The translations under genes were made by a program, and so were the position numbers. Source: Pseudomonadota bacterium (GTDB lineage Bacteria > Pseudomonadota > Gammaproteobacteria > Steroidobacterales > Woeseiaceae). Taken from it: DNA of 48,909 bases. Numbering within the stretch: position 1 is the stretch's first letter; every line of letters starts with the position of its first letter. The notes below the pieces were generated by a model. The model was not told the DNA's origin. It did no database searches and worked only from the letters and a program-made list of their open reading frames with translations. The stretch covers positions 1 through 48,909 of the forward strand of contig JACZTO010000015.1 of assembly GCA_022573655.1 (NCBI GenBank), in the 5' to 3' direction. Positions 8,551-15,603 of this stretch are shown here, piece by piece.

Positions 8551-8895
8551 ATGGCTACCAAGAAGAAGTCTCGTAAAAAAGCTTCGAAGCGGAAGGTCGC
8601 GAAGAAGCGGAAAGTAACAGCGAAGAGAAAAGCAGCGCCTAAAAAACGCCGCGTAGCAAAAAAGAAAAAGACCGCCAAGAAGAAACGGCGGGTAGTGAAG
8701 AAGAAAGCCAAGAAAAAGGCTAAAAAGAAAGCTAAGCGCAAGGCGAAGAAAAAGGCTAAAAAGAAAGCTAAAAAGAAAGCTAAGCGCAAGGCGAAGAAAA
8801 AGGTAGCCAAACGTAAGACCAAGAAGAAGGCTAAGAAGAAAGCGACCAGGCGGAAAGCCAAGAAGAAAAAGGCGACCCGCAAAAGAAAACGGTAG
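8551..8895 (+). CDS. Histone H1-like lysine-rich DNA-binding protein
   Basis: 114 residues, about two thirds of them Lys or Arg, with the rest nearly all Ala, Val and Thr. It is built from runs such as KKKAKKKAKRKAKKK and has no hydrophobic core, so it is intrinsically disordered. Composition and repeat style match the eukaryotic-H1-like and AlgP-like tails of some Proteobacteria. Binding to DNA or RNA is the likely role, inferred from charge. It stands alone between a predicted promoter with a good ribosome binding site and a strong terminator, so it is expressed as its own unit. Its middle contains a 48-bp tandem DNA repeat. Confidence 0.85.
   Translation: MATKKKSRKKASKRKVAKKRKVTAKRKAAPKKRRVAKKKKTAKKKRRVVKKKAKKKAKKKAKRKAKKKAKKKAKKKAKRKAKKKVAKRKTKKKAKKKATRRKAKKKKATRKRKR
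8719..8803 (+). repeat. 48-bp direct tandem repeat inside the lysine-rich gene
   Basis: A unit beginning GCTAAAAAGAAAGCTAAGCG at 8719 recurs at 8767 with at least 37 identical bases, giving a period of 48 bp (16 codons). Identity includes silent positions, which points to recent slippage or unequal exchange rather than selection on the protein alone. Confidence 0.85.
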
Positions 8896-8936
8896 CTGAT
8901 GGATCGTTTTGGAAGAGCCTTCTTCCAGAGCAAAGT

Positions 8937-8964
8937 AAAAGAGCCCGCTTATGCGGGCTCTTTT
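8937..8964 (+). terminator. Rho-independent terminator after the lysine-rich gene
   Basis: A perfect 12-bp stem (AAAAGAGCCCGC, loop TTAT, GCGGGCTCTTTT) starts 41 bp after the stop codon. Flanking A and T runs make it functional in either direction. Confidence 0.92.
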
Positions 8965-9022
8965 CGTATGTGCAGTTACATTCCCATGTGCATTACGTCC
9001 GTGCATTTTGCGCTGAAATGAC

Positions 9023-9028
9023 TATAGT
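9023..9028 (+). promoter_or_regulatory. Candidate -10 box of rpiA
   Basis: TATAGT ends nine bases before the rpiA ATG, so the leader would be only a few bases long. No clear -35 hexamer is present. Confidence 0.35.
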
Positions 9029-9036
9029 ACGCACCT

Positions 9037-9696
9037 ATGGATGCATCTGAGAAAAAGCGCAGCGCGGCAAAAGCGGCATTGGAATTCATCGAACCGGGCA
9101 CCGTGCTCGGTGTCGGTACGGGTTCTACAGTCAATTTCCTTATCGAAATGTTGCCGTCGATTCGCGATCGGATCGAGCGGATTGTATCCAGTTCCAGGGC
9201 ATCGACAAAACTTCTGCAAGAGCAGGGATTTGATGTTGCAACGCTGAACGAGACTGGCGATATCGACTTGTATATCGATGGCGCTGACGAAAGCAATAAA
9301 CGCCTGCAGCTGATAAAGGGCGGCGGTGGGGCGCTCACTCGCGAGAAGGTCCTGGCGACGTCGGCGCGGCGCTTCGTGTGCATTGTGGATGACACCAAGC
9401 TGGTCGGCATGCTGGGCAGCTTTCCGCTGCCCATCGAAGTGCTGCCCATGGCGCAGGAACTTGTTTCTCGTCGCATGTTAAAGATGCGTGGCCAACCTAT
9501 CTGGCGCGAAGACTTCGTCACCGATAACGGCAATCATATTCTCGATGTTCACAATCTGCAGATTACGATTCCGCTCGATATGGAAGCACGAATCAACGCC
9601 ATACCCGGTGTCGTCACCGTCGGCCTTTTCGCAGACCGAGGCGCAGATATCTTACTCGTTGGCAGCGACTCGGGTGTCAGGGAACTGCGCACGTAG
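9037..9696 (+). CDS. rpiA: Ribose-5-phosphate isomerase A
   Basis: 219 residues, equal to E. coli RpiA in length. It interconverts ribose 5-phosphate and ribulose 5-phosphate in the cytoplasm. Visible family motifs are the phosphate-binding GVGTGSTVNF (about 25-34), the catalytic DGADE (about 81-85) and KGGGGALTREK (about 94-104, with the active-site Glu). The ATG follows closely on a TATAGT box, with no evident ribosome binding site. The gene is convergent with the Omp85-like gene; a small hairpin lies between them. It pairs metabolically with rpe at 17061-17732. Confidence 0.96.
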   Translation: MDASEKKRSAAKAALEFIEPGTVLGVGTGSTVNFLIEMLPSIRDRIERIVSSSRASTKLLQEQGFDVATLNETGDIDLYIDGADESNKRLQLIKGGGGALTREKVLATSARRFVCIVDDTKLVGMLGSFPLPIEVLPMAQELVSRRMLKMRGQPIWREDFVTDNGNHILDVHNLQITIPLDMEARINAIPGVVTVGLFADRGADILLVGSDSGVRELRT

Positions 9697-9700
9697 GGAA

Positions 9701-9724
9701 CAAAGCGCTAGAAACTGCGCTTTG
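9701..9724. terminator. Bidirectional hairpin between rpiA and the Omp85-like gene
   Basis: CAAAGCGC, an 8-nt loop, and GCGCTTTG form an 8-bp stem just after the rpiA stop. It overlaps the last codons of the convergent gene. T-runs are weak, so termination is likely but not certain. Confidence 0.5.
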
Positions 9725-11363
9725 CTATGAAGAGAATTTGCACGCTGTCGATCGACGCGTCGCCACCAAGCGGAAACGCAAAATCGAGATGCCCTACCTT
9801 GTCCGTGCTGAATCGGGTCGGTGCGAAGCGAAGACCGAAGCCGACGTTCGGCAACCAACCGAAGTTTTCCTCGCCTACAGGATTGTCCCCCCAGGTACGA
9901 CCAACGTCGGCAAACACAGCTCCGCCGACACGAAACAGCCTGAATGGATACCAGTCCGTGAAGTAACGTTGCTCAACGGTGAACAGTATTTTCGAATCCC
10001 CGGACTGATAGCGCAGCGGATAGCCGCGCAGACCGCTCTTGCCGCCCAGCTGGACAGGATTGTCGAGATCAAGGTCATGCCCCGCAGTTCCCCGCAGGGT
10101 CATGAAAAACAGGCGTTTCCCGGATTGCCTGTGGTAGAAACGAGCATTCAACGTGGTCTTGGCATTCGCCCTGTTGCTGCCCTCATGTCGGCCACTGGTT
10201 GTTGCCGACAACAGCAGAAAAGTCTTTTCGAGCGAGCCAAAACCGCGGCTCACCGCTGCGGAAAAAATTAGCGCATCGCGATCGGCACCGAAGCTTTGAT
10301 CGGACCAGCCGATCGATGCCGACAAGCGTGTGCCCAGGTAGAAGTCTTCGGTTCGGCCCATCTGGTTGGCATTGGCAGTCGTCTCGAACTGATCTTCAAC
10401 TATCTCTATCCCCAAGAATGGATACACAAGCTTGCGGTCTTCGGGAATCAGGGCCGGCAACATCGGGTCCGGTACTGGGGAGAACAGGTTGTCGTCGTAG
10501 ACAATGCCGGCCGTCCAGCGCCGCACCCGGCCGTTTCGTAAGCCCTGCGACCAACCACCAATCGCTGTTGCAAATTCGCGTTCGTGCTGGTATTCCGCAG
10601 CTTCATCGCCGAGTCGGTACAACGCTGTGCGGCGATCGTCGTCAAGCAGTCGGCCACCAGCCGTCCAGCGCGCATCGAGTGCGTGAAACGGGCGCACGAG
10701 TGAGAGTATTTTCGTATCGCCATCCGAGTTGTCAGCAACGCGCAGATACGCTGTCCACCAACTGCTACCCAGGTTCCTATCTTCGAACTCGAAACGCGTG
10801 GTCGTCCGGTCAACGTCGTCGATATACTTTAACCGCATCAGCTGTCCACGGCCGAAGAGGTTGGTTTCCTCGATGCCGAATCCAATTCGATTTGCACCGC
10901 CCCTGCGCGAAAACGAAACATCCGGAGTCAATGACCAGACATCATGAGTCATCACCTGCACGTCGACGACACCATTTTCGTAACGAACGGGTTTTAATTG
11001 CGCGTCGATCAGATAACGGTTGCGACGCAGGATGCGCTCGGTTTCCTCGAGCAGCCGGCTTGAAAAACTGTCGCCAGGGGCGAACAACAACTGTTTGTCG
11101 ATCACTTCGTCACGGGTGACCAGGTGCAACCGGTTTGCCCAGCGATACAGCCACTTGTCTTCTTCGGGATCTGACAGGTCGAAAATATTGCGCTTGTCGA
11201 AAATGATTTCGCCGATGACCGCACCTGCGCTCTCGAGCGCAGCATTGCCGGGAATCGTATTGCCGTCTGCGCTGTCCTGTGCGTTGGCGAGGTTGCCCAC
11301 AATCAGCGCCAGCGCCAGGTAGCGTGTCGATATTCGACCCACGTTCGATGCGGTTGTCGTCAT
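9708..11363 (-). CDS. Omp85/BamA-like outer-membrane beta-barrel protein
   Basis: 551 residues from the ATG at 11363; a TTG four codons upstream is possible. A signal peptide (MTTTASNVGRISTRYLALAL to about residue 29) precedes POTRA-like sequence (about 55-135, with NRYLIDAQLKPVRYENGVVD) and then a long barrel region of alternating aromatic and polar residues, ending in a C-terminal Phe as outer-membrane barrels do. The motif GGKSGLRGYPLRYQSG resembles the conserved barrel loop (VRGY/LRGY) of the BamA/TamA surface-antigen family. It is shorter than BamA, with perhaps one POTRA domain, so it is a separate Omp85-like protein of unknown substrate. The gene lies just downstream of the intron and repeat array. 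Confidence 0.8.
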   Translation of the reverse strand: MTTTASNVGRISTRYLALALIVGNLANAQDSADGNTIPGNAALESAGAVIGEIIFDKRNIFDLSDPEEDKWLYRWANRLHLVTRDEVIDKQLLFAPGDSFSSRLLEETERILRRNRYLIDAQLKPVRYENGVVDVQVMTHDVWSLTPDVSFSRRGGANRIGFGIEETNLFGRGQLMRLKYIDDVDRTTTRFEFEDRNLGSSWWTAYLRVADNSDGDTKILSLVRPFHALDARWTAGGRLLDDDRRTALYRLGDEAAEYQHEREFATAIGGWSQGLRNGRVRRWTAGIVYDDNLFSPVPDPMLPALIPEDRKLVYPFLGIEIVEDQFETTANANQMGRTEDFYLGTRLSASIGWSDQSFGADRDALIFSAAVSRGFGSLEKTFLLLSATTSGRHEGSNRANAKTTLNARFYHRQSGKRLFFMTLRGTAGHDLDLDNPVQLGGKSGLRGYPLRYQSGDSKILFTVEQRYFTDWYPFRLFRVGGAVFADVGRTWGDNPVGEENFGWLPNVGFGLRFAPTRFSTDKVGHLDFAFPLGGDASIDSVQILFIAKRSF

Positions 11364-11437
11364 GGTCTGGCCCAAAGATCATTTACAGCGATTAGGGGGA
11401 GGACACGAGCGGATGCTACGCAGCGTTGGCCGTGCAT

Positions 11438-11493
11438 CCAAAACCGCTACGCGGTTTTGTCGAACCTGAGGTTCTCATCCTACTCTCCCCCGG
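11438..11493 (-). repeat. tRNA-Gln tail repeat, copy 2, distal part (3' exon of the intron)
   Basis: On the minus strand this begins CCGGGGGAGAGTAGGATGAG directly after the intron and matches the sequence just beyond the first terminator copy (13481-13534) with only a few differences. It contains two small palindromes: GAACCTCAGGTTC, and CAAAACCG/CGGTTTTG around a 5-nt loop. Together with 13381-13434 it reconstitutes one full repeat interrupted by the intron. Confidence 0.9.
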
Positions 11494-11511
11494 ATCGGGT
11501 AGGAGGCGGGG

Positions 11512-12840
11512 TCACCCCCGCCGTCCTCCCACACCACCGGGCAAACGGTTCCGTACCACGGCGGTTCGTGAAGAAAGATTGAGATGATGATACTGATCGA
11601 GCAGCGACACCAGACCAAGTTTATCAAAGTAGGATTTCGGGTAGCTCCGGTTCATGTGCGAGGCCCCAGCATTCCACCACGGGCCGCGCCCGTTAGTGGC
11701 CGATGTCCACGCACGTACCTCGGATAATCCCTGTCGCATCAAATAGCGAGCGCGGGTAGCGGATCGTTTCCATTGCCGCCACAGCAGACAGCGCAGCTTG
11801 CGCCGCAACCAACCGTCCAGCGTTTCGAGAACGTTCCTGACCTCGATATCGCGGAAGTAGTTCATCCAACCCCGAAGGATCGGCATGAGCTCCGCAATCA
11901 CCATACTCAGGCTGCGTCCCCGGCCACGCCGGAAGATCGCCTTCAGGTTTGCCCGAAAACGCTTCACGCCAGCGGTGGGTATTTTCAGCCGCGGTACTTT
12001 GTGAAACGTCATCGTATAACCCAGAAAGCTCCGCTGCCACGGGCGAGCAACCACACTTTTGGCCGCGTTCACCCGTAACTTCAGCCGAGTTTCCAGAAAC
12101 CGGGTCACCGAGGCCATCACACGCTCACCGCTGCGTTCGGTGTGCACATATATCTGCACATCGTCGGCATAGCGGCAAAAGGCGTGGTCCCGGCGTTCCA
12201 GTTCCTGATCCAGTTCGTTGAGCAGAATGTTTGACAGTAACGGTGACAAGGGACCGCCTTGCGGCGTTCCCTGAGTCCGTACTGTCGTCACTCCACCTTC
12301 GAACAGGCCCGCCTGCAAGTAGCGTCGGATCAGTCCCAGTACCCGTCGATCCTCTATCTTGCGCGCCACCCGTGACATGAGAATGTCGTGATTTACGCGG
12401 TCGAAGAACTGCTCCAGATCCAGATCGACTACCCAGCGGCGACCGTCACTTACGTATTGCCGTGCTTGTTGCACCGCTTGCCGCGCATGACGTCCCGGCC
12501 GGAAGCCGTAACTGAACTCAGAGAAATCCGCATCGAAGATCGGACTCAATACCTGATGCAATGCCTGCTGGATCAGACGATCTGTCACCGTCGGGATACC
12601 CAGGAGTCGTTCACCCTTGCCATTTGGCTTCGGGATCGATACCTCGCGTACCGCCTGCGGCTGATACCCTCCGGCCAGCAGTTCCTCTTTGATGTGCGGC
12701 CAGTGAACCTGCAGATGCGCGCCAAGCTCAGCAACCGGCATCGCATCGATGCCTGCCGCGCCCTTATTGCGCATCACGCGTGCGTATGCACGCTTTAAGT
12801 TCTCGCGTTCGACCACCGCTTCCATCAGTTCCATCATCAT
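11512..12840 (-). CDS. ltrA: Group II intron reverse transcriptase/maturase
   Basis: 442 residues from the ATG at 12840, preceded by GAGGGG. A longer frame from a TTG at 12924 (470 residues) is open but runs through ribozyme sequence. Reverse transcriptase blocks are complete: RLLGIPTVTDRLIQQAL, SYGFRPGRHARQAV, DLDLEQFFDRVNHD, GTPQGGPLSPLLSNILLNEL and the catalytic YADD at about 224-227. The maturase X domain follows, ending around GPWWNAGASHMN and FDKLGLVSLLD. There is no zinc-finger endonuclease domain. The last codons lie inside domains V and VI of the ribozyme. It helps the intron RNA splice and copies it into DNA targets. Confidence 0.95.
   Translation of the reverse strand: MMMELMEAVVERENLKRAYARVMRNKGAAGIDAMPVAELGAHLQVHWPHIKEELLAGGYQPQAVREVSIPKPNGKGERLLGIPTVTDRLIQQALHQVLSPIFDADFSEFSYGFRPGRHARQAVQQARQYVSDGRRWVVDLDLEQFFDRVNHDILMSRVARKIEDRRVLGLIRRYLQAGLFEGGVTTVRTQGTPQGGPLSPLLSNILLNELDQELERRDHAFCRYADDVQIYVHTERSGERVMASVTRFLETRLKLRVNAAKSVVARPWQRSFLGYTMTFHKVPRLKIPTAGVKRFRANLKAIFRRGRGRSLSMVIAELMPILRGWMNYFRDIEVRNVLETLDGWLRRKLRCLLWRQWKRSATRARYLMRQGLSEVRAWTSATNGRGPWWNAGASHMNRSYPKSYFDKLGLVSLLDQYHHLNLSSRTAVVRNRLPGGVGGRRG
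11533..11565 (-). other. Domain V of the group II intron
   Basis: On the minus strand ACCGCCG pairs with CGGTGGT to close a hairpin of about 33 nt with a central GGTACGGAACC part. The lower stem contains CGC in place of the usual AGC triad, as is typical of class C. Domain V is the catalytic heart of the ribozyme. It overlaps the 3' end of the maturase frame. Confidence 0.75.
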
Positions 12841-13380
12841 CCCCTCAAGGCTGTGCTCTGTCTTTAGCCGTGGCGCTTGAAACACCCACCGTCTGCTCTC
12901 GCGGATACTGTCCGCTACCCTCAACGCGGGCGTCAGCTATTTCAAACTGACCTTCTGCTTCTCCTTCACACACGAAAATCCAGCAACCTCTCCTTACTTC
13001 ACGTTCGGGCCTTCAACACGGTCGATGTGTCTACTATGCCCTCGGCTGACTTCTGCCGACCCATCCCGACACCTCTCGATGCCAGTAGCACAATGGCAGG
13101 CCGACAGACCTCCCCGGGTAATGCGCACTCACCGTCACGCTTATGCCTGCCGCATCTACGACCGTACTTTCCGTACAGGTATCGGACTTTGAAGATATTG
13201 GACTTCTCATCCAGCACGGCCGCCTTCTATGCGATTTCTGTTCGTCAGGCCAGCGCTTTGCCTGCGGCTTCCTTCAGATTCCACCTCACGATGGACACCC
13301 TTGCCGTCCGGCTAATCATTCCCCCTGTCGGGCTGATAGAGGACTTCCACCTCCAAGTGAGTGCGCCCTGCCGGGCGCAC

Positions 13381-13434
13381 CAAAAAAAATGGGTCCCGTC
13401 CGGGGCCCATCTATTTTTGGCTGGGGGAGAGGGA
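13381..13434 (-). repeat. tRNA-Gln tail repeat, copy 2, proximal part (5' exon of the intron)
   Basis: Contains the last 17 bases of the tRNA-Gln gene including CCA (13418-13434) without the rest of the tRNA. The terminator hairpin and an eight-T run plus G follow, ending exactly at the intron. It differs from copy 1 by one base in the hairpin loop and one extra T. The spacer between the copies (13435-13480) is GC-rich with small inverted repeats and no gene. Confidence 0.93.
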
Positions 13435-13480
13435 GTGATTCGCGCTTTCAGCGCTCACCCTTCGGGCGCACTCTGTGCGT

Positions 13481-13587
13481 CCAAAACCGTTACTCGGTTT
13501 TGTCGAACCTGAGGTTCTCATCCTGTCTCCCCGGCAAAAAAATGGGTCCCTTCCGGGGCCCATCTATTTTTGGCTGGGGGAGAGGGA
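13481..13587 (-). repeat. tRNA-Gln tail repeat, copy 1 (uninterrupted)
   Basis: The unit runs from the last 17 bases of the real tRNA-Gln gene through its terminator to the CAAAACCG/CGGTTTTG palindrome. Copy 2 begins 153 bp further along in the transcribed direction. The arrangement, in which each repeat begins with the 3' end of the tRNA gene, recalls the repeats distal to E. coli tyrT (rtT). Confidence 0.9.
13535..13564 (-). terminator. Terminator of the rplM-rpsI-tRNA-Gln transcript
   Basis: On the minus strand ATGGGCCCC, loop GGAA, and GGGACCCAT form a 9-bp stem with one C-A mismatch, followed by seven Ts. It begins 8 nt after the tRNA CCA end. A second copy at 13382-13411 is the insertion site of the intron. 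Confidence 0.85.
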
Positions 13588-13644
13588 TTCGAACCCCCGT
13601 TAACGGAGTCAGAGTCCGTAGTCCTACCACTAGACGATCCCCCA
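13571..13644 (-). tRNA. tRNA-Gln (anticodon CTG)
   Basis: 74 nt including an encoded CCA. The acceptor stem TGGGGGA pairs with TCCCCCA. The D arm is GTCT/GGAC, the anticodon stem is ACGGA/TCCGT with loop CTCTGAC, and the T arm has loop TTCGAAT. The anticodon CTG reads CAG, so this is glutamine. The gene starts only 28 bp after the rpsI stop on the same strand with no terminator between, so it is probably processed from the rplM-rpsI message. Confidence 0.97.
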
Positions 13645-13672
13645 AAAACTGCAGCGATCGCTATGCGAACGC

Positions 13673-14065
13673 TTAGCGCTTCGAGAACTGCTTGGCGCGG
13701 CGAGCCTTGCGCAGTCCGACTTTCTTGCGCTCGACTTCCCGCGCGTCGCGTGTGACGAAACCCGCTTTGCGCAGCGGCGGGCGCAATGACTCGTCGTATT
13801 TCATCAGCGCGCGTGTGAGGCCGTGGCGAATAGCGCCAGCTTGTCCAGTCGTACCGCCGCCTTTTACTGTAACTTTAATGTTGAACTTATCTCCAAGCCC
13901 AGTCAGCTGCAACGGCTGCCGAACAATCATTTGTGCCGTCTTGCGGCCAAAGAACAAATCCAGCGGGCGGTTGTTAACCGTGATGTCACCGTTGCCAGGT
14001 GATAGAAACACGCGGGCAGTTGAAGTCTTGCGACGTCCAGTACCGTAAAAAACCGTATCACTCAT
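13673..14065 (-). CDS. rpsI: 30S ribosomal protein S9
   Basis: 130 residues, equal to E. coli S9. The N-terminus has [15 protein letters not shown] and the C-terminus is the typical basic tail ending [11 protein letters not shown], which reaches the ribosomal P site. It is the second gene of the rplM-rpsI operon, 30 nt after rplM. In E. coli this pair is autoregulated by L13. Here the operon seems to run on into tRNA-Gln. Confidence 0.97.
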   Translation of the reverse strand: MSDTVFYGTGRRKTSTARVFLSPGNGDITVNNRPLDLFFGRKTAQMIVRQPLQLTGLGDKFNIKVTVKGGGTTGQAGAIRHGLTRALMKYDESLRPPLRKAGFVTRDAREVERKKVGLRKARRAKQFSKR

Positions 14066-14095
14066 AATCTTGTCTCAATGCGTAAGGTGCGAACC

Positions 14096-14530
14096 TTAGA
14101 CGTTTATTTCCAATGGAATCGGCTGCTGTGCAGCGTGACTGTGCTCAGGCCCTGCAAAAACGCGCAGTTTGGCAAACATTTTACGCCCCAACGGACCGCG
14201 CGGCAGCATACCCTTCACCGAGTGCTCAATCACGCGCTCAGGCGTCTCCTCAAGCAATTTCTCCAGCGAAATCGTCTTCAGGTTGCCGATGTATCCCGTG
14301 TGGTGATGATACAGCTTGTCTTTCAGTTTATTGCCGGTAACCCGAATTTTCTCGGCATTGACGACAACAATATAATCACCTGTGTCTACATGCGGTGTGT
14401 ATTCGGGCTTGTGCTTGCCACGCAGGCGCCTGGCAATTTCAGTTGACAGGCGACCCAGGGTCTTGCCTGTTGCATCAACTAAATACCAATCGCGGCGTAC
14501 CTCTGCTGGTTTTGCAGAAAACGTCTTCAT
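14096..14530 (-). CDS. rplM: 50S ribosomal protein L13
   Basis: 144 residues from the ATG at 14530 ([20 protein letters not shown]); longer upstream frames would enter the leader. Core motifs [17 protein letters not shown] and [19 protein letters not shown] are those of L13, one of the first proteins to bind 23S rRNA. The length fits the family (142). It is the first gene of the operon, behind a strong promoter and a leader of about 107 nt. Confidence 0.97.
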   Translation of the reverse strand: MKTFSAKPAEVRRDWYLVDATGKTLGRLSTEIARRLRGKHKPEYTPHVDTGDYIVVVNAEKIRVTGNKLKDKLYHHHTGYIGNLKTISLEKLLEETPERVIEHSVKGMLPRGPLGRKMFAKLRVFAGPEHSHAAQQPIPLEINV

Positions 14531-14644
14531 AATTCTGGTTTCCGTCGGGAAAAAATCTTGTTTTGGGGCGATCTCGCCTGAACCCTTGCCCCGCCTGCGA
14601 TCCACGCACGCACAAACGTTCGCTGGACCGGCGAAAGGCGCGAA

Positions 14645-14673
14645 ATTTTACTTGAGGCCCAGCGCCAATGCAA
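14645..14673 (-). promoter_or_regulatory. Promoter of rplM-rpsI
   Basis: On the minus strand TTGCAT (14668-14673), a 17-bp spacer, and TAAAAT (14645-14650). Upstream lies an AT-rich tract that could act as an UP element. The predicted start near 14637 gives a leader of about 107 nt that could carry L13 autoregulation, as known in E. coli. The 14674-14786 gap holds the AT-rich tract and no gene. Confidence 0.7.
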
Positions 14674-14786
14674 ACAATCAGGGGTTTTATTTACGAAAAA
14701 ATGCCGCTGGAATTCTGATTATTTTATTACTTATTTTTCAACCACTTACAGAGGTCGTTGCAACACCCCTTTGGGCAAGATCCAGC

Positions 14787-15503
14787 TCAGAAGGTATACT
14801 CGAGGGCCAAAGCCGTATAGGTATCGGTTTTTTCCGTCAACGGCGGCACGGTGGTATTGTGCTTGATCGTGTACGAGGCAACCAGCGCCAGGTCATTCAC
14901 AAGCTTCGCCGACAACGCCGTCACGGACTCGAGGTAGGTATTCAGATCACCCGCTTCAATGCTGAAATCCTGACGAAACTCAGCGTTTTCACTGAACAGC
15001 CACTTGTAAAACGCACCACCCCGTACGATCGTCTCATCTTCCGTGGCGCCGATCTGCAGCTCTGATTGACGCAAACCGACGCCGATTTCGACATTGAGCT
15101 TGTGCCTGTCCGTTGATATCAACCTGCGGCCGTAGCCTACTGATTGCGAAAACTGTATCGCATATGCGCCGAAAAGGTCCCTGCGCCACTGCAATCGCCC
15201 AAACAGGAAATCGTGCTCGCTCAGATTACGCTCGCTCTTCCAGCCCAGATCATAGGCTTCAGCGGTCGTAACCTTGTTTTCGGATGCGTTTATCGCCAGG
15301 GCCTCGGCAAGATGCGTCCATTTACCGGCGGTGTAGCTAACCTGAAAACCGGTATTCAGCGTCGAATTGTCCGTATTCCCCGACGTAGCGAGGTAGCCCA
15401 GTTTCGCCGTGCCGGCCCACGGGCTCTCTTCTTCCTGTGCCTCAGCCAACGCACAGACCGGTGCAACCATGCCCGCCAATATTATTATCAGACCAAGACG
15501 CAT
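14787..15503 (-). CDS. DUF481 family outer-membrane protein
   Basis: 238 residues from the ATG at 15503; the frame is open further upstream but only this start gives a signal peptide (MRLGLIIILAGMVAPVCALA). The mature part is made of amphipathic strands and ends in EYTF, with the terminal Phe of beta-barrel proteins. The motif GYLATSGNTDNSTLNTGFQ is typical of the DUF481 (YdiY-like) family. The function is unknown; some members respond to salt or acid. It has its own promoter at 15554-15582 and diverges from coq7. Confidence 0.85.
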   Translation of the reverse strand: MRLGLIIILAGMVAPVCALAEAQEEESPWAGTAKLGYLATSGNTDNSTLNTGFQVSYTAGKWTHLAEALAINASENKVTTAEAYDLGWKSERNLSEHDFLFGRLQWRRDLFGAYAIQFSQSVGYGRRLISTDRHKLNVEIGVGLRQSELQIGATEDETIVRGGAFYKWLFSENAEFRQDFSIEAGDLNTYLESVTALSAKLVNDLALVASYTIKHNTTVPPLTEKTDTYTALALEYTF

Positions 15504-15553
15504 GTGCGATCTCCGTAAAGCGGACCCAATGCGCCGCAGAAAATTGGCCGCGA

Positions 15554-15582
15554 AGTATACCGACGACCCCCTCCTCTGACAA
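15554..15582 (-). promoter_or_regulatory. Promoter of the DUF481 gene
   Basis: On the minus strand TTGTCA (15577-15582), a 17-bp spacer, and TATACT (15554-15559). The start of transcription would be near 15547, giving a leader of about 44 nt. Confidence 0.7.
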
Positions 15583-15591
15583 TCGTTGCTA

Positions 15592-15597
15592 TATAAT
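15592..15597 (+). promoter_or_regulatory. -10 box of coq7
   Basis: A perfect TATAAT ends seven bases before the coq7 ATG, so transcription would begin at or next to the A of the start codon. No good -35 box is visible 16-18 bp upstream, where the divergent promoter lies. Confidence 0.5.
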
Positions 15598-15603
15598 TCC
15601 ACC

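Larger units (their letters stand above)
11494..13380 (-). mobile_element. Complete group II intron, class C (IIC), terminator-inserted
   Basis: 1887 nt read on the minus strand. The 5' end is GTGCGCCCGGCAGGGCGCAC at 13380, fitting the GUGYG consensus. The 3' end is CCTACCCGAT at 11494, fitting the RAY-type end. Domain I and others occupy about 12925-13380 without protein coding, the maturase gene lies in domain IV, domain V is at 11533-11565, and domain VI is the GC-rich stem just after it. The boundaries are confirmed by the uninterrupted repeat copy at 13481-13587. Insertion directly after a terminator hairpin and T-run, with the intron in the transcribed direction, and a maturase without an endonuclease domain are class C traits. 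It looks intact and potentially mobile. Confidence 0.9.

Noticed and set aside
8485-9006. Long minus-strand frames rich in Phe and Leu opposite the lysine-rich gene
   Set aside because: They are the antisense of AAA/AAG codons and look like membrane proteins only because of that composition.
12999-13217. A 72-codon minus-strand frame upstream of the maturase
   Set aside because: It falls inside the structured 5' region of the group II intron and is explained by ribozyme sequence. A minor protein cannot be ruled out but has no support.
13418-13434. A second tRNA-Gln gene
   Set aside because: Only the last 17 bases match; the D arm, anticodon arm and 5' acceptor strand are missing.
12877-13512. 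A 211-codon plus-strand frame across the intron's 5' part and repeat spacer
   Set aside because: It covers ribozyme domain I and the tRNA-tail repeat, has low-complexity composition, and matches no protein pattern.
14531-14637. A riboswitch or terminator in the rplM leader
   Set aside because: GGCGAGATCGCC followed by a T-run looks slightly terminator-like, but the stem is short and separated from the T-run. L13 autoregulation is known in E. coli but its site cannot be placed here.
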